This document shows positions 8,420-16,936 of a stretch of DNA of 34,346 nucleotides, piece by piece. How positions within the stretch are numbered: the first letter of the stretch is position 1; each line of letters opens with the position of its first letter. The stretch is from JBHEKP01 sp041859375 (lineage in GTDB: Bacteria > Hydrogenedentota > Hydrogenedentia > Hydrogenedentales > CAITNO01). Under the pieces are notes generated by a model. That model saw only the letters and a program-made list of their open reading frames with translations. It searched no databases and was not told the origin of the DNA. The stretch is from contig JBHEKP010000037.1 in the NCBI GenBank assembly GCA_041859375.1, positions 1 through 34,346 on the forward strand, read 5' to 3'. Both the position numbers and the translations under genes were made by a program.

Positions 8420-8436
8420 TGTCCAAAAATTGGACA
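8420..8436. promoter_or_regulatory. Perfect palindrome upstream of iorA (operator candidate)
   Basis: TGTCCAA and TTGGACA form 7-base inverted arms around AAA. It lies 65 to 81 bases before the iorA start and about 39 bases downstream of the proposed -10 box, inside the predicted leader. A homodimeric repressor site is plausible. The stem is short for a stable RNA hairpin and there is no T tract to make it a terminator. The regulator is unknown. Confidence 0.45.
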
Positions 8437-8474
8437 TTCCTGTAAACAAATATTCACGCCGACCTATTGCCCAC

Positions 8475-8503
8475 ATGCTAGCAAATAATTAAGAACTGTG
8501 CAA
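8475..8503 (-). promoter_or_regulatory. Candidate promoter for iorAB
   Basis: On the minus strand TTGCAC (8503-8498) and TAGCAT (8480-8475) are spaced by exactly 17 bases in an AT-rich stretch about 120 bases before iorA. This gives a leader of roughly 110 bases that contains the palindrome at 8420-8436. No clear terminator separates this promoter from the GH20 gene upstream. Confidence 0.5.
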
Positions 8504-8577
8504 AAAAACATACTAAAATGTTTCCATCACCGTGCTTATTGGCGGTTGGAGGCAATCAAATTGATGGTGGAGCAGGG

Positions 8578-10458
8578 CTATTTGGTCAGGTCTTTTTTCA
8601 AAATCTTGGAGAAGTTTTCAAGCCGTCCGGCGCTGTCGGCGAGACCGCCCTCACGGTTCCGGGACAGCCACACGGATTTTTGGCGGGAAATCAGCGTGTC
8701 CAACTCGGCGGCCAGTGTTTTCCCGGTTTCCTTGGGGAGTTGCGAGGTGCTGACGTTCCCGTTTTTCAGCCGTTCAGAGCCGATTTTCAGGGAAAGCACC
8801 GCCAGGGCAGCGTTTGTTTCCAGTTCCGACTTGATCAGGCCGGCATCCGGGCGGCGCATGTCGCTTTCCCCGATGCGGCTCACCGCATCGCTGATGGCCG
8901 TGATTGCCGCGTCATTTCCGGCGATGGTCATCCCCTTCAGCGGACCCTTGACGGGGGAACCCTGCACCGCGCTGAGCAGCAGCCCGTAATAAACGGAACT
9001 GTTTCCGATGGACACGCCCGTGATGGTGTGGGCGTTGCCCAAATCCAGCACCGCCTGGCCCATTTTTCCGGCGGCGTCCATGAAGACGTGGACATCAAGC
9101 GCCTTTGCCAGTGGCAGGGACGTGTTCTCCTGCGCGCACCAGCTCAGGGCCGCCCCATAGGCGAAGGGAGCGAAGGACACGGGCAGGAACTGCCAGTGCC
9201 CGTTGTCGCCCCAGTCGGTGACCAGGTAGCCAATCGAGCCGTTGGCCATGCCGTTTACCGCGGCGTTGCGCAGGTTTTCAAGGGAGTTGTTTGTGCGGCC
9301 CAGCAGCGAATTCCAACTTGAGGTGCCGGGAACGACATAAAAGGGAATACCGGATGCCGCAAACTTGCGTCCATGCTCCGCAAAGGGATGTGCCGCCTCA
9401 TACCCCCATTCCATGGCGATCACATCCGGGGGAATCTGCGGAATCAGTTCCGGGTACTGCATGATGATGTCACCCCAGAACTGCATTTTTTTGCCGTTTG
9501 CCTTTACGAGGTCATGTATTTTCAGCAGGAAACCCAGGTACAGGGGGCCCATGCCCATGGTTGCGGCGGCCTCCTTGCTGCACCCCTTTCCAAGGCTCCA
9601 TGTTTCATCGCAGCCCACATTGAACTGGCCGCTGGAAAAATTGGGAAGCATGTCCGCATAGAGTCCGGCCAGGAAATCCACACAGGCGGGGTTGACGGGG
9701 CAAAGGTCCCCCGCCCCCGGTTTTTCAGCCAGAGGGGTGTATTCCGGATGTTTGAGCCACCGTTCCATGTGGCCGAAGGAATTCTGGTTGGGTACCAGTT
9801 CAATGAACCGCTCCCTGCAATAGGCGTCATATTCACGAATTTCCTCCCCCGTCAGCGGGGAGGCGTCCTTCCAAACGGTCTCGTGGCCCTTGTAGGCGAA
9901 AGTATGCTCCGTGTAAAGCTGTATCTGGTTGTACTTCAACTCGGCGAACATGTCCGCGAGCATGCGGAGCGTTTCCATGGTGGGTACCTTGTCCCGGGAA
10001 ACATCCAGCATCACCCCGCGGTTGGGAAAGTCGGGCCAGTCCTCGATGTGGAGCGCGGGAAGCCCCTCCACCCCCTCATATTGCCGCTGAAGCTGTTTCA
10101 AGGTTTGCCGTGCATAAAACACGCCCGCCTCGTCATGACCGGTAATGGCCACACCCACGGATGAAACATCCAGCAGGTAACCCTGCGCATGGGGCATTGC
10201 GGAGGGGTCGACTTTCACCGCAGGCTCTGCCGCCGCGACAAGATTTCCCCCGGTGAAATTCAGGGATCTGGGTTTGGGCAAAAACACAAGAGATGCCGGA
10301 TCCGGAACCTCCACCGGCTTTGCCGACGCGGGTAGCGGCGCGTTGTCGGTTGTCTCAGATGGAACAGTCGCGGCGGTTGTTTGCACGTCGTTGGTGGCGC
10401 ATCCGGAAAACAGTGCGCTTAAAACCAGTGCAAATGCCAAAAAATACCGGGTTTTCAT
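8578..10458 (-). CDS. GH20-type beta-N-acetylhexosaminidase, lipoprotein
   Basis: The predicted product is 626 residues from ATG 10458, which has AAGGG 8 bases upstream; ATG 10479, overlapping the previous stop, is an alternative. The N terminus is a lipoprotein signal (MKTRYFLAFALVLSALFSGC, lipid Cys20). A GH20b-like accessory domain follows, then the catalytic barrel, which begins at LHIEDWPDFPNRGVMLDVSR. The Asp-Glu catalytic pair typical of GH20 is in FNVGCDETWSLG (Asp284, Glu285). These enzymes remove terminal N-acetylhexosamines from glycans by substrate-assisted catalysis. The last 150 or so residues form a helical tail of unclear role. The lipid anchor places it in the outer or periplasmic membrane. 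It follows the kinase-like gene by 20 bases and is likely co-transcribed. Confidence 0.9.
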   Translation of the reverse strand: MKTRYFLAFALVLSALFSGCATNDVQTTAATVPSETTDNAPLPASAKPVEVPDPASLVFLPKPRSLNFTGGNLVAAAEPAVKVDPSAMPHAQGYLLDVSSVGVAITGHDEAGVFYARQTLKQLQRQYEGVEGLPALHIEDWPDFPNRGVMLDVSRDKVPTMETLRMLADMFAELKYNQIQLYTEHTFAYKGHETVWKDASPLTGEEIREYDAYCRERFIELVPNQNSFGHMERWLKHPEYTPLAEKPGAGDLCPVNPACVDFLAGLYADMLPNFSSGQFNVGCDETWSLGKGCSKEAAATMGMGPLYLGFLLKIHDLVKANGKKMQFWGDIIMQYPELIPQIPPDVIAMEWGYEAAHPFAEHGRKFAASGIPFYVVPGTSSWNSLLGRTNNSLENLRNAAVNGMANGSIGYLVTDWGDNGHWQFLPVSFAPFAYGAALSWCAQENTSLPLAKALDVHVFMDAAGKMGQAVLDLGNAHTITGVSIGNSSVYYGLLLSAVQGSPVKGPLKGMTIAGNDAAITAISDAVSRIGESDMRRPDAGLIKSELETNAALAVLSLKIGSERLKNGNVSTSQLPKETGKTLAAELDTLISRQKSVWLSRNREGGLADSAGRLENFSKILKKDLTK

Positions 10459-10478
10459 CTTTGTTTCCCTTTTGTTCA

Positions 10479-11012
10479 TTACCACAGTCCCAATCTTTGC
10501 AGTATCTCTTCGGCCACCTCAGAAGGGGTCATTTTACCGCAATCCACGGTAATCCGAGCCCATCTTTGGTAGAGCGGTTTTCTCGCTCCGTACAAGCCCG
10601 CCAATGTTTGCCCCTCAGTGATGGCCACGCCCCTCTCCCCCATGTCGGCAAGGCGCGGCTCCAGCACCGCAAGGGGCGTGTCAAGGAAAACGATCAGTCC
10701 CCGCTCGGACAGGTGGCGCATGGCGCAGGCGCTGTAAACCACGCTGCCCCCCGTGGCGATCACCGCGCCGGCGGCGTCAACCGTGGCCACGGCCTTCTCC
10801 TCAATGGCCAGGAAACCCCGCAGTCCGTGCTTTTCAATGAGCGCGTGCAGCGGCATGCACATCTGGCACTGGAGCACCAGGTCCGTGTCGATAAATTCCA
10901 TGCAGAGGCGTTTTGCAAGAAGCACGCCCACCGTGCTCTTGCCCGCGCCGGGCATGCCTGTCAACACCAGGTTGTCGATTTCCTCGCCGTTGATGATCAG
11001 CATGGGGATCAT
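10479..11012 (-). CDS. Shikimate kinase-like P-loop kinase, divergent subfamily
   Basis: The 177-residue protein has the shikimate-kinase fold: Walker A GMPGAGKS (19-26), the FIDTD motif (Asp42, Asp44) and RKPLY (Arg144), where the C-terminal substrate arginine sits. It departs from classical AroK in two places. The arginine of the FRxxE motif is Leu68 (GFLAIEE), and the GGG loop is GGS (88-90, ATGGSVVYS). I recall this same variant pattern from annotated shikimate kinases of clostridia and desulfovibrios, so it looks like a stable subfamily. Activity on shikimate is possible but not safe to assume. No good ribosome site precedes ATG 11012 or 11003, so the start is uncertain. It is divergent from glnE and leads the GH20 gene. 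Confidence 0.8.
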   Translation of the reverse strand: MIPMLIINGEEIDNLVLTGMPGAGKSTVGVLLAKRLCMEFIDTDLVLQCQMCMPLHALIEKHGLRGFLAIEEKAVATVDAAGAVIATGGSVVYSACAMRHLSERGLIVFLDTPLAVLEPRLADMGERGVAITEGQTLAGLYGARKPLYQRWARITVDCGKMTPSEVAEEILQRLGLW

Positions 11013-11060
11013 ACTGACACACAGGGCGTCGCCGTGGCAAAAGACGGCCCCGCGCGGCGA

Positions 11061-11090
11061 ATGACGCGGACCGGCGGTCTTGGGTATACT
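11061..11090 (+). promoter_or_regulatory. Possible glnE promoter
   Basis: ATGACG (11061-11066) and TATACT (11085-11090) are separated by 18 bases. The -10 match is good, but transcription would begin close to the ribosome site GGAG (11098-11101), leaving almost no leader. That makes the assignment doubtful. Confidence 0.25.
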
Positions 11091-11109
11091 CCCGTCCGGA
11101 GTGCATTTC

Positions 11110-14100
11110 ATGAACATGGACTTTTTCAAGGACATCCCTTTTTCCGATCCGGTGCAGGCGGAACAGGTGATGTGTGGAATCTTGGACGCCGGGCGGGAAG
11201 AAATCGCCTCTTCACTTTCCGGTTCATTGAAAAACTGCCCCGATCCGTTGCGCGCGCTGGTGGGAATAAGCCGTTTACTGGAGCGCGCGGGAGACGGGCA
11301 GCGCCACGTTTCCCTGATGGCGGAAAACCCAAAATACACCGAAATGCTTGCCACCCTGTTTTCGCAAAGCAGGATGCTTACAGACACCCTGTGCCGCAAT
11401 CCGGAATACGCGCCCTGGCTTTTCAATGACGCGCCACTGCGGCAAACCCGCACGCGGGAGGCAACAATTGGGGAACTGGCCGCCGCCGTGGCGGAGGCGG
11501 CGGATTTTCCGAAAAAATGCGTGGCCCTGCGCAAGGCCGCCCGGCGGGAGCAGTTGCGCATCGCCGCCAGGGAAATTTGGATCCATGCCCCGTTTTACTC
11601 CATCGCGGAGGACTTGTCCAACCTCGCCGACGCCGCGCTGGAGGCGGGTATCGAAATGGCGCGGGGGCAGCTTGCCCCGCGCTTTGGCGTTCCGGTGACC
11701 ACTGATGGAAAGGATGCGGGCCAAAACACCAAGTTTGTGGTGCTTGGCATGGGAAAACTGGGCGGACGGGAGCTTAATTTCAGCTCCGACATAGATTTGG
11801 TCTTTGTCTACGGGGACAACGGGAAGACAACGGGGGGAACTTCCGGAAGCATCACAAACGAGGAGTACTTCAAGAAATTCGGGGAACTGGTCATAAAGGC
11901 CGTGTCCGAACCCATGCCCGAGGGCATGGTCTTCCGGGTGGACATGCGCCTCCGGCCCTTTGGGAAAAGCGGCGCCCTGGCCACCCCCTTCGACGGTGCG
12001 CTGGACTATTACATCACCTACGGCCGTGCCTGGGAGCGGCAGGCCCTCATCAAGGCGCGCCCCTGCGCGGGCGACCTGGACATGGGGGAAGCGCTTCTGG
12101 AAAAACTCCGGCCCTTTGTGTTTCCCCGTTATTTTGACGACGCCACCCTGGAGGACATCCGGTCCGTAAAGCAGCAGACCGAGGCGGTCATCGCGGACAG
12201 CGGGCGCACGGACCGTGAGGTGAAACTGGGGCGCGGGGGCATCCGGGACATCGAATTCACCGTCCAGATGCTGCAACTGCTCAACGGCGGGCGCTGGCCG
12301 GATCTGCGCACCAAGAACACCCTGGAGGCCATCGAGGCGCTTGGCAACCGGCAGAGCCTCAGCCCCTTCGAGGCGGGCGCGTTGTCCCGCCATTATGTGT
12401 TCCTGCGCCAGGTGGAGCACCGTCTGCAGATAGAAGGCGGCCTTCAAACGCACGCCCTGCCGGAACAGCCCGCGGATTTGGATGATCTTGCGCGGCGTCT
12501 GGGCTATGCGGACGGGGATTCCTTCATGCGCGTTTACCGTGAAAGGACCAATGACACCCGGCGTATACTGGAGAAGTTCCTTTCCGTGAAGGGCTCGGGC
12601 AATTTGTGGATCAACGAGCTGCTGGACCCCAAATCAACCGATCTTTCCGGGCTGGAAAAGCTCAGGGAGCACGGTTTTAAAAATCCCGGACAGGCGCGGG
12701 GCGAACTGCTGCTTCTCGCCAACGGTCCGGAGGACGCCCCCTACACGCGCGATGTTTCCCAGCAGTTCGCCGCCGTGACGCCCACGCTCTTGTCCGCCCT
12801 TTCAGGCGTTCCCAACCCGGACAACACCCTGCTTCGCGTGGGCCAGGTGCTTGCGCGGCTTCACGCGCCCGCCACCCTTTACGGGCTCCTGGCCTACAAC
12901 ACGGAGCTGTGCCGCTATCTGGTGACGCTTATCGCCAACAGTGACTATCTTTCCGGCATCCTTGTGCGCGATGTGGGGCTGCTGGACCTGGTGGGCAGTC
13001 CGAGCGCCCTCACCATGCCCACCTCCCGCCAGTCGCTTGAGGAGGATTTCGCCGCGCTGCGCATGGCCGCCCATCCGGAGGCGGCCCCCTACCGTCTTCG
13101 CGACGGGGAAATGCTGAAGGTGGCCATGCGCGACCTCATACAGGGCATATCCGTCTACGAGGTGGGCGACGAGCTGACCGTGCTGGCCGAGGTGATTTTG
13201 TCCAACGCCCTGCAAAACGCCCGGCGCATGGTGGAGGGCAGGCACGGCAAAAGCGGACGGCGCTTTGCCATCCTGGCCCTGGGAAAACTGGGCGGCCGCG
13301 AGATGGGGTACGGAAGCGACCTGGACCTCGTTTTTGTGCACGAGGAGGAGGGGCCCCACGACTGCGGCCTGTCCGACACCGAATATTTTCCCGCCATCGC
13401 GTCGCACACCCTGAAAAGCATCAAGGAACCGACGCGTTATGGCATCCTGTACGACATTGACACCCGCCTCAGGCCCGACGGCAGCAAGGGGGTGCTGTCC
13501 ATCACCGACCGCCGCCTGGTCCAGTATTACACGGAGGAGGCACAGCCCTGGGAGCGTTTTGCGCTGATGAAGGGCCGGTGCGTGGCGGGTGACCCGGATT
13601 TCATGGAGCAGGTGGAGGCTACGGCGCGCGACGCGGCCTTTTCCATGACGCTCACTGCGGACATGCTCGCCCATCTGGAGTCCCTTGGTGCGAAACTGGC
13701 CGCATCGGCGGGGGAACTGGACCTGAAAAGGCACCAGGGCGGGCTGTCCGAGGTGGAGTTCACCACCCGGTACTGGCAGTTGCGCCACTGCTCCGCCCAT
13801 CCGGAACTCAAACGGGGCGGTGTCTTCAAGGCGCTGGAAACAATCAGCGCAAAGGGCCTGGAATCTCCGGAGGACTGCGCAACCCTGACGGAGGCCTATG
13901 CGTTTTACCGGGGAATCCTCAACCGCATACGCATGATGAACGGAAGCTCCCAGAGCAGCCTCCCCGCCGACGGGGACGCGCGGGATCAGCTCGCCCGGAG
14001 ACTCGGAATGGAGGGGGACATCCTCGGCTTGGTCAACAAAATGCGCGCCCGCGTGCATGCCATACACACGCGGGTGCTTGGGGAGGAACTGGGGCGTTGC

Positions 14101-14112
14101 GGCGCGTCGTGA
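11110..14112 (+). CDS. glnE: Bifunctional glutamine synthetase adenylyltransferase/adenylyl-removing enzyme
   Basis: The 1000-residue protein has the two-part architecture of GlnE. The N-terminal nucleotidyltransferase core GMGKLGGRELNFSSDIDL is near residues 213-230, with GRGGIRDIEFTVQ further on. The second core ALGKLGGREMGYGSDLDL is near 722-740, followed by HQGGLSEVEFTTRYWQL. By homology the first half removes and the second half adds AMP on glutamine synthetase, tuning nitrogen assimilation in response to PII protein and glutamine. Both GSD/SSD metal-binding motifs are intact, so both activities are expected. ATG 11110 has GGAG 8 bases upstream. No glutamine synthetase or PII gene is nearby. 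Its stop codon abuts the stop of the convergent clpP with no spacer. Confidence 0.95.
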   Translation: MNMDFFKDIPFSDPVQAEQVMCGILDAGREEIASSLSGSLKNCPDPLRALVGISRLLERAGDGQRHVSLMAENPKYTEMLATLFSQSRMLTDTLCRNPEYAPWLFNDAPLRQTRTREATIGELAAAVAEAADFPKKCVALRKAARREQLRIAAREIWIHAPFYSIAEDLSNLADAALEAGIEMARGQLAPRFGVPVTTDGKDAGQNTKFVVLGMGKLGGRELNFSSDIDLVFVYGDNGKTTGGTSGSITNEEYFKKFGELVIKAVSEPMPEGMVFRVDMRLRPFGKSGALATPFDGALDYYITYGRAWERQALIKARPCAGDLDMGEALLEKLRPFVFPRYFDDATLEDIRSVKQQTEAVIADSGRTDREVKLGRGGIRDIEFTVQMLQLLNGGRWPDLRTKNTLEAIEALGNRQSLSPFEAGALSRHYVFLRQVEHRLQIEGGLQTHALPEQPADLDDLARRLGYADGDSFMRVYRERTNDTRRILEKFLSVKGSGNLWINELLDPKSTDLSGLEKLREHGFKNPGQARGELLLLANGPEDAPYTRDVSQQFAAVTPTLLSALSGVPNPDNTLLRVGQVLARLHAPATLYGLLAYNTELCRYLVTLIANSDYLSGILVRDVGLLDLVGSPSALTMPTSRQSLEEDFAALRMAAHPEAAPYRLRDGEMLKVAMRDLIQGISVYEVGDELTVLAEVILSNALQNARRMVEGRHGKSGRRFAILALGKLGGREMGYGSDLDLVFVHEEEGPHDCGLSDTEYFPAIASHTLKSIKEPTRYGILYDIDTRLRPDGSKGVLSITDRRLVQYYTEEAQPWERFALMKGRCVAGDPDFMEQVEATARDAAFSMTLTADMLAHLESLGAKLAASAGELDLKRHQGGLSEVEFTTRYWQLRHCSAHPELKRGGVFKALETISAKGLESPEDCATLTEAYAFYRGILNRIRMMNGSSQSSLPADGDARDQLARRLGMEGDILGLVNKMRARVHAIHTRVLGEELGRCGAS

Positions 14113-14721
14113 TCAGGACGCCTCGCCGGAATCCGCCACAATCTTGTTGATCAGCCCGTATTCGAGCGCCTCTTCCGCGCTCATCCAGAAGTTGCGGTCG
14201 CTGTCCTTGGAGACCTTGTCCTCGGGCTGGCCTGTCTCGGCGGAAATCAACTGGTTGATTTTTTTGCGTATTTTCAGGATTTCCTGCGCCTCGATGCGGA
14301 TGTCGGAGGCCTGGCCCATGCTGCCGCCGCTGGGCTGGTGGAGCAGGAACCGGGTGTTGGGGAGTGAGTAGCGCTTCCCCTTTGCGCCGCCCAAAAGGAT
14401 GGGCACGGCGATGCTCGCCACCCAGCCCGCGCCGATGGTGATCACCGGGGATCCAATAAAGCGCATCATGTCGTGGATGGCGTAGCCGGAATCCACATGG
14501 CCGCCCGGCGAGGATATCACCACACGGATGGGCTCCCGGGAGGCCGAGTCCAGCACGAGCAGCTGGGTCATCACGCTCTCGGCAAGTTCCTGGTCCACCT
14601 CGCCCGTGACCATGATGATGCGGGACTTGAGCAGCCGGTCAATCAGGCCGTTGCTCTTTTTCGCTTCCCCGGGCTCGCAGCAGGGTTCATCCTCGTCATT
14701 GCGGAAATATTCAGTGCCCAT
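14113..14721 (-). CDS. clpP: ClpP-family protease subunit with Asn in place of the catalytic Asp
   Basis: The product is 202 residues, normal for ClpP, with AAGGAG 8 bases before ATG 14721. It shows SSPGGHVDSG, then the nucleophile in GAGWVASIAV (Ser103) and the catalytic histidine in RFLLHQPSGG (His128). The third triad residue, expected 49 positions after the histidine, is Asn177 in DSDRNFWMSAEEALEYGLI, where E. coli ClpP has Asp. The Ser-to-His and His-to-Asn spacings equal those in E. coli, so this is a real substitution and not misalignment. The protein would form the proteolytic barrel served by ClpX or ClpA-type unfoldases, possibly with a second ClpP. No clpX or tig is adjacent; the neighbours are membrane-protein genes. 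Confidence 0.93.
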   Translation of the reverse strand: MGTEYFRNDEDEPCCEPGEAKKSNGLIDRLLKSRIIMVTGEVDQELAESVMTQLLVLDSASREPIRVVISSPGGHVDSGYAIHDMMRFIGSPVITIGAGWVASIAVPILLGGAKGKRYSLPNTRFLLHQPSGGSMGQASDIRIEAQEILKIRKKINQLISAETGQPEDKVSKDSDRNFWMSAEEALEYGLINKIVADSGEAS

Positions 14722-14757
14722 GTGGCAGGCTCCTTGTTTGGGTTGTTAAACGGGGTG

Positions 14758-16626
14758 TTATTCTGCCATTCCGGCCTTGAGGCCGTCAATGTTTTGGGGA
14801 AGCACGCACAGGATCATCCATTGATCCGGCATCATGCGCGCTTCGGCGCGCGGCGGCTGGTGGTGGTGCGCCTCAAGCCCTCCTGAAAGGCGGATTTCCG
14901 CGATGCCGGCCAGGGAGACCCACCATTCCCCGTCTTCCTCCCTTGCCGGGGACAGCCAAACAGGCTCGGGAAACTTATTTGCGCCCTCCAGCGCCATTGG
15001 GGGTGTCATGCGCAGGGATGCGCCAAGTTCGCCCTGGGGGGAAAAGGCCATGTACACAAGCCTCTCCCCCTGCCTTCTGGCGCAAAGGACCAGGGGCAGC
15101 ATGTCCGGCGGCATTTCCGCGGGCGCATCCTCCATTCCGCAAAGGCCGTTTGCCGTGGACAATATCCGGACCAGTGAGGATGTGTCCCAGCCGGCAAAGG
15201 TCTTGACGAGTTCGGTTGACCCCATGAGCCGCGCCAGCGCATTGGCTGCCGGACCCGGCGCTGAACTTCCGCCCCCCGCGCTCCCCTCTCCCCGCAGGGA
15301 AAGCAGCGACAGGGCGTGATCCGCGCGGCCCGCGGCCACCAGACAGCGCTCATAAGCAAGTCCACGCGCATTTTCAGGCAGTTCGGCGCTTTCATTCCGC
15401 ATCCGCGTGATAAAGGACTCCACCATTCCGTCATCCACGGGGGGCAGAACAGCCGCCCCCGGCCTGTTTGCCAGCGAGCGGGCAAAATAATCCGCCCCCT
15501 CCTCCACCCTGCCCTCCTCAAGCGCCACCACCGCCGTCCACCATTGCGCCCTCCCCTCGCAGGGACGGACGCGCAGTACCCTCTCAAGCCGGGTGCGTGC
15601 CGCTTCCGTTTCCCCGTTGGCAACCAGGGCGGACACCGCCGATTCGTAATCCCGCGCCTCACCGGGAAAGACCACCACCGCATGGGCGGCGGCCAGCACG
15701 ATTGTGGCAATCAGTGGCGGGGCCAGCGACCAGCCGAGCCGTTCCCCCTTTACGCCGGGACATCCCCGTGACGCCGCCAGTCCGAGGAGCAGTGCAGCGG
15801 CGGGGCCGGGCATGATTTCAAGGCACAGCGCCGCAAAGGCAGAAACGATCACCAGAACAATCCATACATGGCGGGTCTTGTCCGGAAATGCCCCCTCCGC
15901 AACGGTTAATTTTGCCGCCACACGGGCGCACAACCAAATGGACAGGAGCGTGGCGGGCAGCATTGGGGGGCTGAAGGACCAGGCAAGCCCGGTGCCTGTC
16001 CCGGCGGGTTTCACCGCGACCAAAACACACTCCAATCCGGCCACCACCAACATCATTGGCAGCAAAAGAAGCCATTTTGACGGACGGCGTGTCAGAAAAA
16101 CGAGCCCAATGGCGCACATAAGGCCAAGATGAAAAAGGAAGACGGCCTCCCGGACATCCAGCGGACCCGCGGCCACAGTATCAGAATAGTCGTCAAATGC
16201 TGTTGGAAACACCATACCGTAATTGGACAAAACGGTGGTGAGGGCAGTTGTTGCGGTGGCGGACAGAAACAGGAAAAGCAGCACTTCAGGTTTGTGCTGC
16301 CCGGACGACGCATCAACCGCCAGCACAAAAATCAACGCAGAGAGTGCAAGCACGCCGCCTTTTTCAAAACCCGCACCCCATACGGCCAATCCCCATATTC
16401 CCAGGAGGATGGCGGGCCAAAGCAAGTCAAACGGGATGCGGGGTCTGCCATTTGCTGCCCATTTCAAGGCAAAAAACAGCGTCAAACCGAACAGGGAAAG
16501 ATTGGCCATCCCCAGCCAGTGTCCCCACAACTGCTGATAAGCGCCCAGGGGAAGGGAAAAGCAGAATGTCCCCAGCATCAGGAGGGAGGGACGGTTCGAT
16601 TGGGCAAAAGGCCGCAAACGGTTCAT
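14758..16626 (-). CDS. Polytopic membrane protein with C-terminal repeat-like soluble domain (O-antigen ligase-like, tentative)
   Basis: The 622-residue protein has about ten hydrophobic segments in its first 325 residues (for example LLWPAILLGIWGLAVWGAG and LAPPLIATIVLAAAHAVVVF). A soluble part of about 300 residues follows. This part starts with alanine-rich helical pairs resembling tetratricopeptide repeats (YESAVSALVANGETEAART, then ALEEGRVEEGADYFARSLA). The layout recalls O-antigen ligase/Wzy-type proteins that end in TPRs, but I do not see a diagnostic ligase loop, so function is not assigned. Its ATG at 16626 overlaps the stop of the small membrane gene in an ATGA arrangement, so translation is coupled. 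clpP follows 36 bases further on and may share the transcript. Confidence 0.8.
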   Translation of the reverse strand: MNRLRPFAQSNRPSLLMLGTFCFSLPLGAYQQLWGHWLGMANLSLFGLTLFFALKWAANGRPRIPFDLLWPAILLGIWGLAVWGAGFEKGGVLALSALIFVLAVDASSGQHKPEVLLFLFLSATATTALTTVLSNYGMVFPTAFDDYSDTVAAGPLDVREAVFLFHLGLMCAIGLVFLTRRPSKWLLLLPMMLVVAGLECVLVAVKPAGTGTGLAWSFSPPMLPATLLSIWLCARVAAKLTVAEGAFPDKTRHVWIVLVIVSAFAALCLEIMPGPAAALLLGLAASRGCPGVKGERLGWSLAPPLIATIVLAAAHAVVVFPGEARDYESAVSALVANGETEAARTRLERVLRVRPCEGRAQWWTAVVALEEGRVEEGADYFARSLANRPGAAVLPPVDDGMVESFITRMRNESAELPENARGLAYERCLVAAGRADHALSLLSLRGEGSAGGGSSAPGPAANALARLMGSTELVKTFAGWDTSSLVRILSTANGLCGMEDAPAEMPPDMLPLVLCARRQGERLVYMAFSPQGELGASLRMTPPMALEGANKFPEPVWLSPAREEDGEWWVSLAGIAEIRLSGGLEAHHHQPPRAEARMMPDQWMILCVLPQNIDGLKAGMAE

Positions 16627-16814
16627 GGCCTTTTCCCTGAATCAATTGGAAAGATGGGGTGCTTCATGTCCGTTTCCTGTTGGGCACCAGAAACAGAACC
16701 CGCCCCGGCCCTTGCCAGGCCAAACAGAAGCAGTGATAAAGCGACCAGCACCATCAGCAAAAAGTACCAGAGCGCCACTTTTCTTTCTTTTCTTAGTATT
16801 TCCAGCGCGTCCAT
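16623..16814 (-). CDS. Small single-pass membrane protein
   Basis: This 63-residue protein starts at ATG 16814, with GGAG 6 bases upstream. It has a charged N terminus (EILRKERK), one strong transmembrane segment (ALWYFLLMVLVALSLLLFGL) and a polar tail of about 30 residues. The stop TGA overlaps the ATG of the polytopic membrane protein as ATGA, which supports it as a genuine gene translated together with that partner. I do not recognise the family. By position it could be an accessory or assembly subunit for the larger protein. Confidence 0.7.
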   Translation of the reverse strand: MDALEILRKERKVALWYFLLMVLVALSLLLFGLARAGAGSVSGAQQETDMKHPIFPIDSGKRP

Positions 16815-16867
16815 GCAGAACTCCAACGCCAATCAATCCACGACCTGCCGTATTATAAATAATACTG

Positions 16868-16896
16868 TTGCATCCTATCGCAAACGAAGGTAGGAT
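16868..16896 (+). promoter_or_regulatory. Candidate promoter for the PilZ gene
   Basis: TTGCAT (16868-16873) and TAGGAT (16891-16896) are spaced by 17 bases, about 40 bases before the TTG start of the PilZ gene. The 16815-16936 gap is a divergent intergenic region and is AT-rich, and it should also hold the minus-strand promoter for the membrane-protein operon. Confidence 0.45.
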
Positions 16897-16936
16897 AACA
16901 TCATAGTGAGCGGCTTGGTTTTATAAAGGACTTTTC

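Noticed and set aside
11013..11561. Long N-terminal extension of the shikimate-kinase-like frame
   Set aside because: The upstream part is antisense to glnE and low in complexity; the kinase domain begins at the P-loop a few residues after ATG 11012.
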